This document shows positions 6,843 through 14,276 of a stretch of 25,917 nucleotides of DNA, piece after piece; within the stretch, counting starts at the first letter, position 1, and each line of letters begins with the position of its first letter. Position numbers and translations under genes: made by a program. Source of the DNA: an uncultured Acetatifactor sp. GTDB lineage: Bacteria; Bacillota; Clostridia; Lachnospirales; Lachnospiraceae. The DNA lies in the NCBI GenBank assembly GCA_910584435.1, contig CAJUAP010000006.1, positions 67,135 through 93,051 on the forward strand, read 5' to 3'. A model generated the notes under the pieces. That model was not told the origin of the DNA. It made no database searches and worked only from the letters and a program-made list of their open reading frames with translations.

Positions 6843-7841
6843 ATGGCAGAGGATAATAAACAGAAAACGGGCAGACAGAAAACCGTGAGGGGACTGGGAC
6901 GATGCCAGGTGCGGATGCTGGTGATAACGATTGTCATGCTGGCACTGCTCTGCAGCGTCTTGATTGTCAGAACACAGAAATTAAATGAAACCGTAGCCGA
7001 TCTGACTGCACAGGTTGAGATGTTGTCCCGTATTGTGGAAGAAGAGAGGACACAGGCAGCCAATTTGACGGAAGAACTGCAGACGGCCGGAAGACAGGAT
7101 GTTTCTGATTCAGGAAGGGAATCAGAGGGTCAGCAGACGGCACAGGACCAGGAGGCAAAAGGAGAGATACAGCAGACGGCGGCGCAGGTGACAGCCGCGC
7201 ATAAGGTTTATCTGACTTTTGATGACGGGCCAAGCAGCTGTACACAGGATATTCTGGACATTCTAAAGCATTATGGAATAAAAGCAACTTTTTTCGTGGT
7301 TGGGAAAGATGGAGAAACGGCGGAGGAAAGTCTGAAGCAGATTGTGGAAGACGGTCATACATTGGGAATGCATTCCGGTACCCATAAATATGCGGAACTT
7401 TATGCTTCCATAGACAGCTTTGCGGAAGATTTTGAAGCACAGAGAAAGTATCTGTACCAGGTGACAGGGGTTGTATGTGATATATACAGATTTCCGGGAG
7501 GCAGCTCCAATACTGTGAAGACCCGTGCCGTTGATATGGCGGATCTGGCGAAATATCTTGACAGCCAGGGAATACGCTTTTTTGACTGGAATGTTTCATC
7601 CGGTGACGGCGGTAGTGTGGTACTGCCGGTTGAGACGCTGGTGGAAAATTGTACGGCAAATATCAGCAAATATGAGACATCGGTTATCCTGATGCATGAC
7701 ACTCCGCTGAAGCCGACCACGCTGGAAGCTCTGCCTGAAATCATTGAACGCATACAGAAAATGGAAGATACGGTTATTCTGCCGATTACGGACGAGACAG
7801 ATCTGGTACAGCATATCAAGTGGCAGGATGATGTACCATAA
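6843..7841 (+). CDS. Membrane-anchored polysaccharide deacetylase (NodB domain)
   Basis: Probably removes N-acetyl groups from peptidoglycan or another cell-surface glycan outside the cell. Seen: a basic N-terminus, one transmembrane helix at about residues 24-43, a coiled-coil-like and Gln/Glu-rich spacer (about 45-118), then a NodB domain. Its motifs are present: TFDDGPS with catalytic Asp127 and metal Asp128, HSGTHKY with His177 and His181, RFPGGSS, FDWNVSSGD and a C-terminal ILMHD. It therefore looks catalytically intact. It lies 51 bases before pyrH in the same direction with no terminator between, so it may be the first gene of that transcription unit. The substrate (GlcNAc or MurNAc in peptidoglycan, or a teichoic or capsular glycan) cannot be told from the sequence. 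Confidence 0.88.
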   Translation: MAEDNKQKTGRQKTVRGLGRCQVRMLVITIVMLALLCSVLIVRTQKLNETVADLTAQVEMLSRIVEEERTQAANLTEELQTAGRQDVSDSGRESEGQQTAQDQEAKGEIQQTAAQVTAAHKVYLTFDDGPSSCTQDILDILKHYGIKATFFVVGKDGETAEESLKQIVEDGHTLGMHSGTHKYAELYASIDSFAEDFEAQRKYLYQVTGVVCDIYRFPGGSSNTVKTRAVDMADLAKYLDSQGIRFFDWNVSSGDGGSVVLPVETLVENCTANISKYETSVILMHDTPLKPTTLEALPEIIERIQKMEDTVILPITDETDLVQHIKWQDDVP

Positions 7842-7892
7842 GAAATAGAAAATGTTGAACCGCCAGAATTACAGAAGGAAGGAAAGGACGTG

Positions 7893-8618
7893 ATGGAAAT
7901 GCACAGAGTATTGTTGAAGTTGAGCGGAGAAGCCCTTGCCGGTGAGAAGAAGACCGGGTTTGATGAGGAAACGGTCAGAAAGGTTGCACTGCAGGTAAAG
8001 CAGCTGGTGGATGACGGTCTGCAGATAGGTATTGTGATTGGAGGCGGCAATTTCTGGAGGGGCAGGAGCAGTGAAAATATTGATCGCACGAAGGCGGATC
8101 AGATTGGAATGCTGGCTACGGTGATGAATTGTATTTATGTGTCTGAAATTTTCCGTTCTGTGGGAATGATGACCAGTATTCTGACTCCTTTTGAATGCGG
8201 GTCATTTACGAAGCTCTTTTCTAAGGACAGGGCAAATCAATATTTTTCTCAGGGACAGGTGGTATTTTTTGCCGGCGGTACAGGACATCCCTATTTTTCA
8301 ACGGACACGGGGGTGGTGCTTCGGGCAATTGAGGTGGAAGCAGATGTGATATTGCTGGCGAAGTCCATTGATGGGGTGTACGATGATGATCCGAAGCAGA
8401 ATCCGGCAGCAAAGAAGTATAGTGAGATTACCATTGAAGAGGTCATTGCCAGGAATCTTCAGGTGGTGGATATGACAGCTTCCATTTTGGCGAGAGACAA
8501 TAAGATGCCTCTGTGGGTGTTTGGACTGAATGAGGAAGACAGTATAGTAAATACCATAAAAGGTAATTTTGACGGAACCAAAGTGTTGGTAAGTGTGAAG
8601 GAAATGAAGATTTTCTAA
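7893..8618 (+). CDS. pyrH: Uridylate kinase (UMP kinase)
   Basis: Phosphorylates UMP to UDP with ATP in pyrimidine nucleotide synthesis; bacterial PyrH is a hexameric member of the amino-acid kinase fold. Seen: the RVLLKLSGEAL start, GGGNFWRG phosphate loop, DQIGMLATVMN, GGTGHPYFSTD and the AKSIDGVYDDDP segment, all family hallmarks. The length of about 241 residues is normal. A GTG (7890) lies directly before ATG 7893. GGAAAGG 5 bases upstream fits ATG 7893, and ATG 7899, which begins MHRVLLKL, is also possible. In most Firmicutes pyrH follows rpsB and tsf. Here a polysaccharide deacetylase occupies that place, while frr follows as usual. Confidence 0.96.
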   Translation: MEMHRVLLKLSGEALAGEKKTGFDEETVRKVALQVKQLVDDGLQIGIVIGGGNFWRGRSSENIDRTKADQIGMLATVMNCIYVSEIFRSVGMMTSILTPFECGSFTKLFSKDRANQYFSQGQVVFFAGGTGHPYFSTDTGVVLRAIEVEADVILLAKSIDGVYDDDPKQNPAAKKYSEITIEEVIARNLQVVDMTASILARDNKMPLWVFGLNEEDSIVNTIKGNFDGTKVLVSVKEMKIF

Positions 8619-8629
8619 GCCGTTCCGTT

Positions 8630-8669
8630 AAGAATGCAGGCGGGCAAGCTCGCTTCGGGCAGCATTCTT
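8630..8669 (+). repeat. Hairpin downstream of pyrH
   Basis: AAGAATGC (8630-8637) pairs with GCATTCTT (8662-8669), with further pairing inside the GC-rich loop. There is no T-run, so it looks more like an RNA-stabilising or repeat-derived hairpin than a terminator. It opens a 234-base gap before frr. Confidence 0.45.
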
Positions 8670-8701
8670 CCAAGTGCGTCTTTTGCGCTTTGATTGCACC
8701 G

Positions 8702-8755
8702 AGTTCATGTATTGTTTGTGCCGACTGCGCCGGCATGTTAGGAAGTGTGTAAAAA
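8702..8755. repeat. Intergenic palindromic repeat between pyrH and frr
   Basis: Two recurring parts meet here. AGTTCATGTATTGT-N-TGTGC (8702-8721) recurs at 16404-16423. GTGCCG pairs with CGGCAT over a short loop, and the segment starting GGCATGTTAGGAAGTGTG (8732 on) resembles those at 17316 and 25135. These look like copies of a dispersed, non-coding repeat family. Confidence 0.5.
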
Positions 8756-8852
8756 TTTCTATGTTCTGCGAAGCAGAACTTGATACATCCACAGGAGAGG
8801 TGCGGCAGCATGGCTGCTGTGAACATATTATTAAAGAAGAGAGGATAAGAGA

Positions 8853-9404
8853 ATGGATGCCAGATTACAGCAATATGAAGACAGAATGAAGAAAGCCTAT
8901 GAATATTTGGAGAGCGATTACAATGCAATCCGCGCAGGACGCGCCAATCCGCATGTTCTGGACAAGCTCCGTGTGGATTATTACGGAACGCCCACACCGA
9001 TTCAGCAGGTGGGAAATATCACTGTGCCGGAAGCGCGTATTATTCAGATTGCACCTTGGGAGAAATCCCTGATCAAAGCCATTGAGAAGGCAATTATGGC
9101 TTCGGATGTGGGAATCACGCCATCAAATGACGGCAGCGTAATCCGTCTGGTATTTCCGGAGCTTACGGAGGAACGCAGGAAGGATTTGGCCAAGGAAGTC
9201 AGAAAGAAAGCGGAAGATGGCAAGGTGGCTGTAAGGAATATCCGCAGAGACGGCAACGATGCGTTGAAAAAAATGGGCAAAACGGAAGTCTCAGAGGACG
9301 AGATTAAGCTGTTGGAGGATCAATTACAGAAGCTTACGGACAAATATATTAAGGATATGGATGCATTGATGGAGAAGAAATCAAAGGAAATCATGACTGT
9401 CTGA
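8853..9404 (+). CDS. frr: Ribosome recycling factor
   Basis: Acts with EF-G to split the post-termination ribosome from mRNA and tRNA. The 183-residue length and motifs match the family: an N-terminal helix with the conserved IRAGRANPHVLDKLRVDYYG segment (about residues 25-46), PTPIQQVGNITVPEARII, IRLVFPELTEERRKDL (about 105-120), VRNIRRDGNDALKK (about 128-141) and a C-terminal helix. The ATG follows AGAGGA at 8 bases. It sits between pyrH and uppS in the order usual for Firmicutes, although the gap from pyrH is filled by repeats. Confidence 0.97.
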   Translation: MDARLQQYEDRMKKAYEYLESDYNAIRAGRANPHVLDKLRVDYYGTPTPIQQVGNITVPEARIIQIAPWEKSLIKAIEKAIMASDVGITPSNDGSVIRLVFPELTEERRKDLAKEVRKKAEDGKVAVRNIRRDGNDALKKMGKTEVSEDEIKLLEDQLQKLTDKYIKDMDALMEKKSKEIMTV

Positions 9405-9431
9405 TGGCGCATATTTTGTTAAGGAGTGAGG

Positions 9432-10148
9432 ATGAGTGAAGAATTGAAGATGCCGCGCCATGTAGCAATTATTTTGGACGGAAACGGCAGATGGGCGAAG
9501 GCAAAGGGAATGCCGCGCAATTATGGCCATGTACAGGGAGCGAAGACAGTGGAGGTCATCTGCGAGGAAGCCTATAAAATGGGGATCCAGTATTTGACAG
9601 TATATGCGTTTTCAACCGAAAATTGGAACCGCCCCCAGGAGGAAGTGGATGCGCTGATGAAGCTTCTGCGCAATTATATGAAGACCTGCCTGAAAACGGC
9701 GGAAAAGAACCGCATGTGCGTCAGGGTATTGGGGGAGAAATCACGTCTTGACCTGGATATCCGCACCAGAATTTCTGAGCTGGAAGAGGCCACGAAGAAT
9801 AATGACGGTCTGCACTTTCAGATTGCAATCAATTATGGAGGCAGGGATGAAATTGTACGTGCAGTGAGAACAATAGCCAGAGAAGCTGCCGCCGGCCGAC
9901 TTGCGCCGGAAAGTGTGACAGAACAGACCATTAGCAGTCTGTTAGACACTGCAGGTATTCCGGAACCGGATCTGCTGATACGGACCTGCAATGAACAGAG
10001 GATATCCAATTTTCTGCTGTGGCAGCTCGCATATACGGAATTCTATTTTACGGAGACTGCATGGCCTGATTTTACCAAAGAGGAATTGATAAAAGCCGTG
10101 GAAGCATATAATCATAGAAACAGGCGGTATGGCGGTTTGGAGGGATAG
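9432..10148 (+). CDS. uppS: Isoprenyl transferase (undecaprenyl diphosphate synthase)
   Basis: Cis-prenyltransferase that extends farnesyl diphosphate with isopentenyl diphosphate to the C55 carrier lipid used for peptidoglycan and other wall glycans. Seen: HVAIILDGNGRWAKAKG with the catalytic Asp, GAKTVE, YAFSTENWNRP, INYGGRDEIVRAV and the C-terminal SNFLLWQLAYTEFYF. The usual RTSGE or RTGGE near the end is RTCNE here; the Arg and Glu that bind diphosphate and Mg are kept. ATG 9432 is preferred over the in-frame GTG 9426, because AAGGAG (9421-9426) is then correctly spaced. At 238 residues it is normal length. cdsA begins 4 bases after the stop. Confidence 0.95.
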   Translation: MSEELKMPRHVAIILDGNGRWAKAKGMPRNYGHVQGAKTVEVICEEAYKMGIQYLTVYAFSTENWNRPQEEVDALMKLLRNYMKTCLKTAEKNRMCVRVLGEKSRLDLDIRTRISELEEATKNNDGLHFQIAINYGGRDEIVRAVRTIAREAAAGRLAPESVTEQTISSLLDTAGIPEPDLLIRTCNEQRISNFLLWQLAYTEFYFTETAWPDFTKEELIKAVEAYNHRNRRYGGLEG

Positions 10149-10152
10149 CCTT

Positions 10153-10956
10153 ATGTTTTGGACCAGATTGGCAAGTGGAATTGTATTGATGCTTGTAGCC
10201 CTGACCACGATGAGTTTGGGAGGGTGGCCGCTGGCACTCATTTCCTGGGCTGTTTCTCTGATTGCATATAAGGAACTGACCAATGCATTAAAATGCAGCG
10301 GCGGGCTTGAGGTATTGGGATATGCAGGGATAACGGGCTATTATCTGCTATTGTACTTTTCAGGGAGCCATACCTGGCTGTTTATGTGCATTGTGGGGGT
10401 TTTGCTGGCATTTTTATTTGCCTATGTGATAACATTTCCAAAGTATCATGCAAATCAGGTATTGGCGGCTATGTTTGCATTTTTTTACGGGCCTGTATTG
10501 CTTTCTTTTGTCTATCAGACCAGGATGGCTGTTCAGGGAATCTATATGGTATGGATGATTTTGATTAGCTCCTGGGGGTGTGATACCTGTGCTTATGTGG
10601 TGGGGAAGCTGATTGGCAGGAAGAAAATATTTCCTGTCCTGAGCCCCAAGAAATCTCTGGAGGGCTGTATCGGAGGCGTATTGGGAACCGCACTGCTTGG
10701 CTGGCTGTATGGGTTCTTCTTCGTGGAGAAAGCCCTTGGGGATAGGAAGATAGCCTGGGTGATTTCTGTCATCTGCAGTGTGGGAGCAGTCATGAGCATG
10801 GTGGGTGATCTGGCTGCATCGGGGATAAAACGGAATGCAGATATTAAAGATTATGGTAAATTAATTCCCGGCCACGGCGGTATCATGGACAGATTTGACA
10901 GTATGATTGTAACTGCGCCCATGACTTATTTCCTGACGATTCTGCTGCTGGTATGA
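10153..10956 (+). CDS. cdsA: Phosphatidate cytidylyltransferase (CDP-diacylglycerol synthase)
   Basis: Integral membrane enzyme making CDP-diacylglycerol from phosphatidate and CTP, the entry point to phospholipid synthesis. Seen: several transmembrane segments over the 267 residues and the CDS signature near the C-terminus, SPKKSLEGCIGG followed by GDLAASGIKRNADIKDYG and KLIPGHGGIMDRFDS. ATG 10153 is chosen because GGAGGG at the end of uppS is correctly spaced before it; the frame extends 8 codons further upstream inside uppS. Tight coupling to uppS suggests translation from the same mRNA. The 226-base gap to dxr contains a dispersed repeat but no clear terminator. Confidence 0.95.
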   Translation: MFWTRLASGIVLMLVALTTMSLGGWPLALISWAVSLIAYKELTNALKCSGGLEVLGYAGITGYYLLLYFSGSHTWLFMCIVGVLLAFLFAYVITFPKYHANQVLAAMFAFFYGPVLLSFVYQTRMAVQGIYMVWMILISSWGCDTCAYVVGKLIGRKKIFPVLSPKKSLEGCIGGVLGTALLGWLYGFFFVEKALGDRKIAWVISVICSVGAVMSMVGDLAASGIKRNADIKDYGKLIPGHGGIMDRFDSMIVTAPMTYFLTILLLV

Positions 10957-10986
10957 CGGGCGCGTTACAGTGAAGGTTCCCGATTG

Positions 10987-11016
10987 GCCTTGCCAAAACC
11001 GCGCAGTCAAAATGAG
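10987..11016. repeat. Dispersed repeat, copy 1 (inverted copy at 18083-18110)
   Basis: AAACCGCGCAGTCAAAATGA (10996-11015) is found in perfect inverted form at 18083-18102. Identity continues with two mismatches through the preceding GCCTTGC. The rest of the 10957-11182 gap shows nothing else I can name. Confidence 0.55.
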
Positions 11017-11182
11017 CATAAAGAAAAACTTAAGAAAGGAAAAGCTAATCAGATGAAATCCGCAGGGTTATAAAAACAGATAACCGGCAGAATATACACG
11101 ATAATACAGTAATTGCAGATTGTGAGACTGCAGTGAATCATCTGGCATATCGCTTTTGCATATGTTTTTAGCAGGAGGTCAA

Positions 11183-12391
11183 ATGAAGAAGATAGCAATA
11201 CTGGGCTCAACCGGATCCATTGGTACACAGACTTTGGATGTGGTGCGGTCGAATTCGGATTGTCAGGCAGTGGCGCTGGCGGCTGGCAGCAATGTGATAA
11301 AAATGGAAGAGCAGATTCGCGAATTTCATCCGTCGTTAGTGGCAATGTGGACGGAGGAAGCGGCATCGGATCTGCGTACCCGTATTGCGGATTTGGACGT
11401 GAAAGTGGTGTCCGGTATGGAAGGGCTGCTGGAAGTAGCAGCAGTGCCCCAGAGTGAGGTATTAGTGACGGCAATCGTGGGAATGATTGGTATTAAGCCA
11501 ACCATTGCTGCGATTGAGGCCGGAAAGGATATTGCGCTGGCCAATAAGGAGACGTTGGTCACAGCCGGGCATATTATTATGCCTTTGGCGAGAGAATGCG
11601 GAGCGGCCATCCTGCCGGTGGACAGTGAGCACAGTGCTATTTTCCAGTCCATGTCCGTGGACGGGAGAGTCAGTGCGGAAAAGGCTGCTGCAGAACAGGT
11701 ATGTGCAGGAGGGACAGGGAAGAAGGCTTGTATAGAGAAGATTCTTCTCACTGCCTCAGGAGGGCCCTTTCGCGGCAGAACGAGGCAGCAGTTAGCGGAC
11801 ATTCGGGTGGAGGATGCACTGCGGCATCCCAATTGGTCCATGGGGCCAAAGGTAACCATTGATTCTTCCACACTTGTGAATAAGGGACTGGAAGTGATGG
11901 AGGCCAAATGGCTCTTCGGGGTGGAGCTTGATAAGATTCAGGTGGTGGTACATCCCCAGAGTATTATACATTCCGCAGTACAGTATACGGATGGCGCCAT
12001 TATCGCGCAGATGGGAATACCGGATATGAAGCTTCCCATTCAGTATGCATTGTTTTATCCGGAGAGAAGGTATCTGGGCGGTAAAAGGGTTGATCTGTTT
12101 GAGCTGGGACAGCTGACTTTTGAAAGGCCGGATACCAAGGTGTTTCCGGGACTTGCGCTGGCATACAGGGCGGCAGAGACAGGAGGAAGCATGCCGACAG
12201 TGTTCAATGCTGCCAATGAAAAGGCAGTGGCGCTGTTCCTTGAGGGAAAGATTCCGTATCTGGGGATTGGGGAGCTTATTGAAAAAGCCATGGATCAGCA
12301 TCATCTGATTGCCAATCCCACGGTGGAGGATATTTTGGCTGTAGAACAGCAGACTTATGAATATATGCAGGAAGGATTAAGCTGTAAATGA
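11183..12391 (+). CDS. dxr: 1-deoxy-D-xylulose 5-phosphate reductoisomerase
   Basis: Converts DXP to 2-C-methyl-D-erythritol 4-phosphate with NADPH in the MEP route to isoprenoids, so it supplies the precursors used by the nearby uppS. Seen: the N-terminal nucleotide loop ILGSTGSIGTQTLDV, ALANKETLVTAG, LPVDSEHSAIFQ with the metal-binding Asp and Glu, the TASGGPFRG loop, HPNWSMGPKVTIDSSTLVNKG, and NAANEKAVALFLEGKI. The length of 402 residues is slightly above the usual size owing to an insert around SAEKAAAEQVCAGGTGKKAC (about residues 165-185). ATG 11183 follows AGGAGG at a 5-base spacing; the longer frame from 11156 is unlikely. Its stop overlaps the rseP start (ATGA). Confidence 0.96.
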   Translation: MKKIAILGSTGSIGTQTLDVVRSNSDCQAVALAAGSNVIKMEEQIREFHPSLVAMWTEEAASDLRTRIADLDVKVVSGMEGLLEVAAVPQSEVLVTAIVGMIGIKPTIAAIEAGKDIALANKETLVTAGHIIMPLARECGAAILPVDSEHSAIFQSMSVDGRVSAEKAAAEQVCAGGTGKKACIEKILLTASGGPFRGRTRQQLADIRVEDALRHPNWSMGPKVTIDSSTLVNKGLEVMEAKWLFGVELDKIQVVVHPQSIIHSAVQYTDGAIIAQMGIPDMKLPIQYALFYPERRYLGGKRVDLFELGQLTFERPDTKVFPGLALAYRAAETGGSMPTVFNAANEKAVALFLEGKIPYLGIGELIEKAMDQHHLIANPTVEDILAVEQQTYEYMQEGLSCK

Positions 12392-13452
12392 TCACGATTA
12401 TTCTATTTATTGTCATATTTGGCGTGGTGGTAATTGCCCATGAATTCGGCCATTTCCTGCTGGCGAAAGCCAACGGGATTCATGTCATCGAATTTGCAGT
12501 CGGGATGGGGCCTACTATATGTTCTGTACAAAAGGGCGGAACGAAATATTCCTTAAAATTATTCCCGATTGGCGGGGCCTGTATGTTTGAAGGGGAGGAT
12601 GGCCTGGCGGAGAAAGAAGGAGAACCGGGTGAGGGCTCTTTCCTGAAAGCTACGGTTTGGGGACGTATTTCCACGGTGGCGGCGGGGCCTGTATTTAATT
12701 TTATCCTGGCTTTTGTCATTGCTTTCATTATGGTGAATATGACAGGAATTATCGCGATCAGAGACCCGGTTGCCACCCAGGTATCAGAGGGCGGAGGTGC
12801 AGAGGCTGCTGGACTTCAGGATGGTGACAGGATCATCTCTATCAATGGGGAAACGTTGAAATTGTATCAGGAGATATCACTGTATATGCAGGCAACCTAC
12901 CGGGGCGGTGATCTGGAGGTGGTTTATGAGCGGAATGGTGTCAGGAATAAGACCATGCTCACACCGCAGTATGATGAGGCATCAGGGATATATCTGCTGG
13001 GGGTCATGAATGCCGATTTTGTGTCGCCGAAGGGTTTTGATACTTTGAAATATGCCTGGTATGAAATGCGCTATTCCGTGAAGGCAACATATAAAAGTCT
13101 GGGTATGATGCTGCAGGGAAGGGTAAGCCGCCAGGATGTGGCGGGGCCTGTGGGGATTGCGGTGAATGTGGTAGGGAAGACTTATGATGAAGCTAAGAAT
13201 TACGGCTGGCAGAGTGTCCTGCTGAGTATGCTGAATATTACGCTGATGCTGTCGGTGAATCTGGGCATTCTGAATCTGCTCCCTGTGCCTGCACTTGACG
13301 GAGGAAGGCTGGTATTTCTGCTGGTGGAGATTTTCCGGGGAAAACCCATACCGCCTGAGAAGGAAGGCATGGTTCATTTTGTGGGTTTGATGTTTTTTAT
13401 GGTCTTAATGGTAGTGGTATTCTTTAACGATTTGGCGAATATTTTTATGTAG
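12388..13452 (+). CDS. rseP: Site-2 intramembrane metalloprotease (RseP/RasP family)
   Basis: Membrane-embedded zinc protease that cleaves transmembrane helices of anti-sigma factors and leftover signal peptides. Seen: HEFGH (residues 18-22) in the first transmembrane helix with the catalytic Glu, a second helix near AAGPVFNFILAFVIAF, a PDZ domain (about residues 125-200, with GLQDGDRIISING), and the third conserved motif NLLPVPALDGGR that supplies the metal-binding Asp. At 354 residues it is typical. The start codon overlaps the dxr stop, so translation is coupled. In many Firmicutes ispG and polC follow; here the operon ends. It could in principle process the anti-sigma-like protein at 2824, but that is only a guess. 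Confidence 0.95.
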   Translation: MITIILFIVIFGVVVIAHEFGHFLLAKANGIHVIEFAVGMGPTICSVQKGGTKYSLKLFPIGGACMFEGEDGLAEKEGEPGEGSFLKATVWGRISTVAAGPVFNFILAFVIAFIMVNMTGIIAIRDPVATQVSEGGGAEAAGLQDGDRIISINGETLKLYQEISLYMQATYRGGDLEVVYERNGVRNKTMLTPQYDEASGIYLLGVMNADFVSPKGFDTLKYAWYEMRYSVKATYKSLGMMLQGRVSRQDVAGPVGIAVNVVGKTYDEAKNYGWQSVLLSMLNITLMLSVNLGILNLLPVPALDGGRLVFLLVEIFRGKPIPPEKEGMVHFVGLMFFMVLMVVVFFNDLANIFM

Positions 13453-13472
13453 CTGAATGATAGAGGATTGTG

Positions 13473-13505
13473 CCGGGGCATGTGTATTGCGGTTCTATGC
13501 CCCGG
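13473..13505 (+). terminator. Hairpin after rseP, possible terminator
   Basis: CCGGGGCAT (13473-13481) pairs perfectly with ATGCCCCGG (13497-13505) across a 15-base loop. There is no immediate T-run; the next bases are AGTATCGTCTTT. It ends the pyrH-rseP unit or protects its 3' end. Confidence 0.5.
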
Positions 13506-13506
13506 A

Positions 13507-13599
13507 GTATCGTCTTTATGACAAATCTTATGTATCCGTATCGTCTTTATGGCTAATCTTGTGTATCCGTATCGTTTTTATGACAAATCTCCTGTATCA
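13507..13599. repeat. Three tandem copies of a 31-bp unit
   Basis: Units at 13507-13537, 13538-13568 and 13569-13599 begin GTATCGTYTTTATG and differ at only a few positions. The last unit overlaps the 3' end of the CPCC gene (minus strand), covering its final codons and TAA, so the others are copies of that gene end lying beyond its stop. Confidence 0.85.
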
Positions 13600-13898
13600 G
13601 GATATTCATATTTCCGCGGCGGACGGACATGTTCTCTCATGTCTTCTTCACAGGCACCATATTTTTCATAATTCATTTTTCCCTCGCGCAATGTCAGGCC
13701 ATGATTTGCGCCGGAAGGGATGTCTAATAAGAGTTCTTCCGGAATATTCTCGTTTTCCATATAGGCAGAGTGGATGGAACCGTTATGCTCGTCAATGATA
13801 AGGTAGGCATCATCTTCCCAGAAGCATACGGGGCAGATATCGAATTCGGCACGTGCGGATAAGGTGAGATAGCCGCAGCATAAGCATTTGTATTTCAT
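13578..13898 (-). CDS. CPCC-type cysteine-rich protein
   Basis: A 106-residue protein with an N-terminal zinc-finger-like CPCC domain: CLCCGYLTL, then DICPVCFWEDD, giving two CxxC-type pairs likely to hold a metal (the first is CLCC in place of CPCC). A mostly polar C-terminal part follows. CPCC-domain proteins are common in bacteria as small single-gene units; their function is unknown. ATG 13898 is chosen because GGGAG lies 6 bases before it on the minus strand; the in-frame ATG 13919 has no such site. It converges on rseP. Its last codons and stop are part of the 31-bp tandem repeat, so the repeat array would lie in its 3' untranslated region. Confidence 0.75.
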   Translation of the reverse strand: MKYKCLCCGYLTLSARAEFDICPVCFWEDDAYLIIDEHNGSIHSAYMENENIPEELLLDIPSGANHGLTLREGKMNYEKYGACEEDMREHVRPPRKYEYPDTGDLS

Positions 13899-13964
13899 AA
13901 GTTCTCCCAATTGATACAATGAAATGACACAGTACTGGATAAAGGTTTCAGAATGTGAGTAATA

Positions 13965-13994
13965 ATTGTATCATATCATATTGGTCTGTTTCAA
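13965..13994 (-). promoter_or_regulatory. Promoter of the CPCC gene
   Basis: On the minus strand TTGAAA (13989-13994) and TACAAT (13965-13970) are separated by 18 bases, with the start codon about 66 bases downstream of the -10. Confidence 0.55.
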
Positions 13995-14015
13995 GATAAA
14001 TCATCAATTAATATA

Positions 14016-14250
14016 AATTTCAAGTAACAGTTCAGCCATGCCATTCATAAGTCTTGACAATAGAAAGCCTGCTTTCTATTGTATGACCGGGATGTACATC
14101 TTCACCAATAACCAGGTAATATTGCCGGCAACTTATTTCATGTCGGGCGTCCGCCCTATGGAAACGATTGTGCAATTTGTCCTTTGTGAGCAAGCTCCCA
14201 TGGACAAATTGTACAATCATTTCCGCATGGCTGAACTGTTACAATTTCAA
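14016..14250. mobile_element. IS66-like MITE with 18-bp terminal inverted repeats and 8-bp target duplication
   Basis: The element is 14024-14242 (219 bp). Its ends, GTAACAGTTCAGCCATGC and GCATGGCTGAACTGTTAC, are perfect 18-bp inverted repeats, flanked directly by identical 8-bp repeats AATTTCAA (14016-14023 and 14243-14250). Ends beginning GTAA with 8-bp duplications are features of the IS66 family, so it was probably mobilised by an IS66 transposase; none is encoded here. Inside are a 10-bp perfect hairpin (14058-14067 with 14072-14081, loop CCTG), a GGGC/GCCC hairpin near 14145-14155, and a 23-bp stem with two mispairs (14160-14182 with 14202-14224) that abuts the right terminal repeat. 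It has no coding capacity. It lies 34 bases upstream of the PP2C-like gene. Confidence 0.88.
14054..14082 (+). promoter_or_regulatory. Possible promoter inside the MITE
   Basis: TTGACA (14054-14059) and TATTGT (14077-14082) lie 17 bases apart, pointing to the PP2C-like gene 195 bases downstream. The -10 matches 4 of 6 positions, and the region also forms a 10-bp hairpin, so activity is uncertain. Confidence 0.4.
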
Positions 14251-14276
14251 ATCAAATTATAAAAAGAGGTATTGTT

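Noticed and set aside
13457..13798. Plus-strand open frame over the CPCC gene
   Set aside because: It is antisense to a Cys-motif gene with a better start, and its N-terminal part is the 31-bp repeat.
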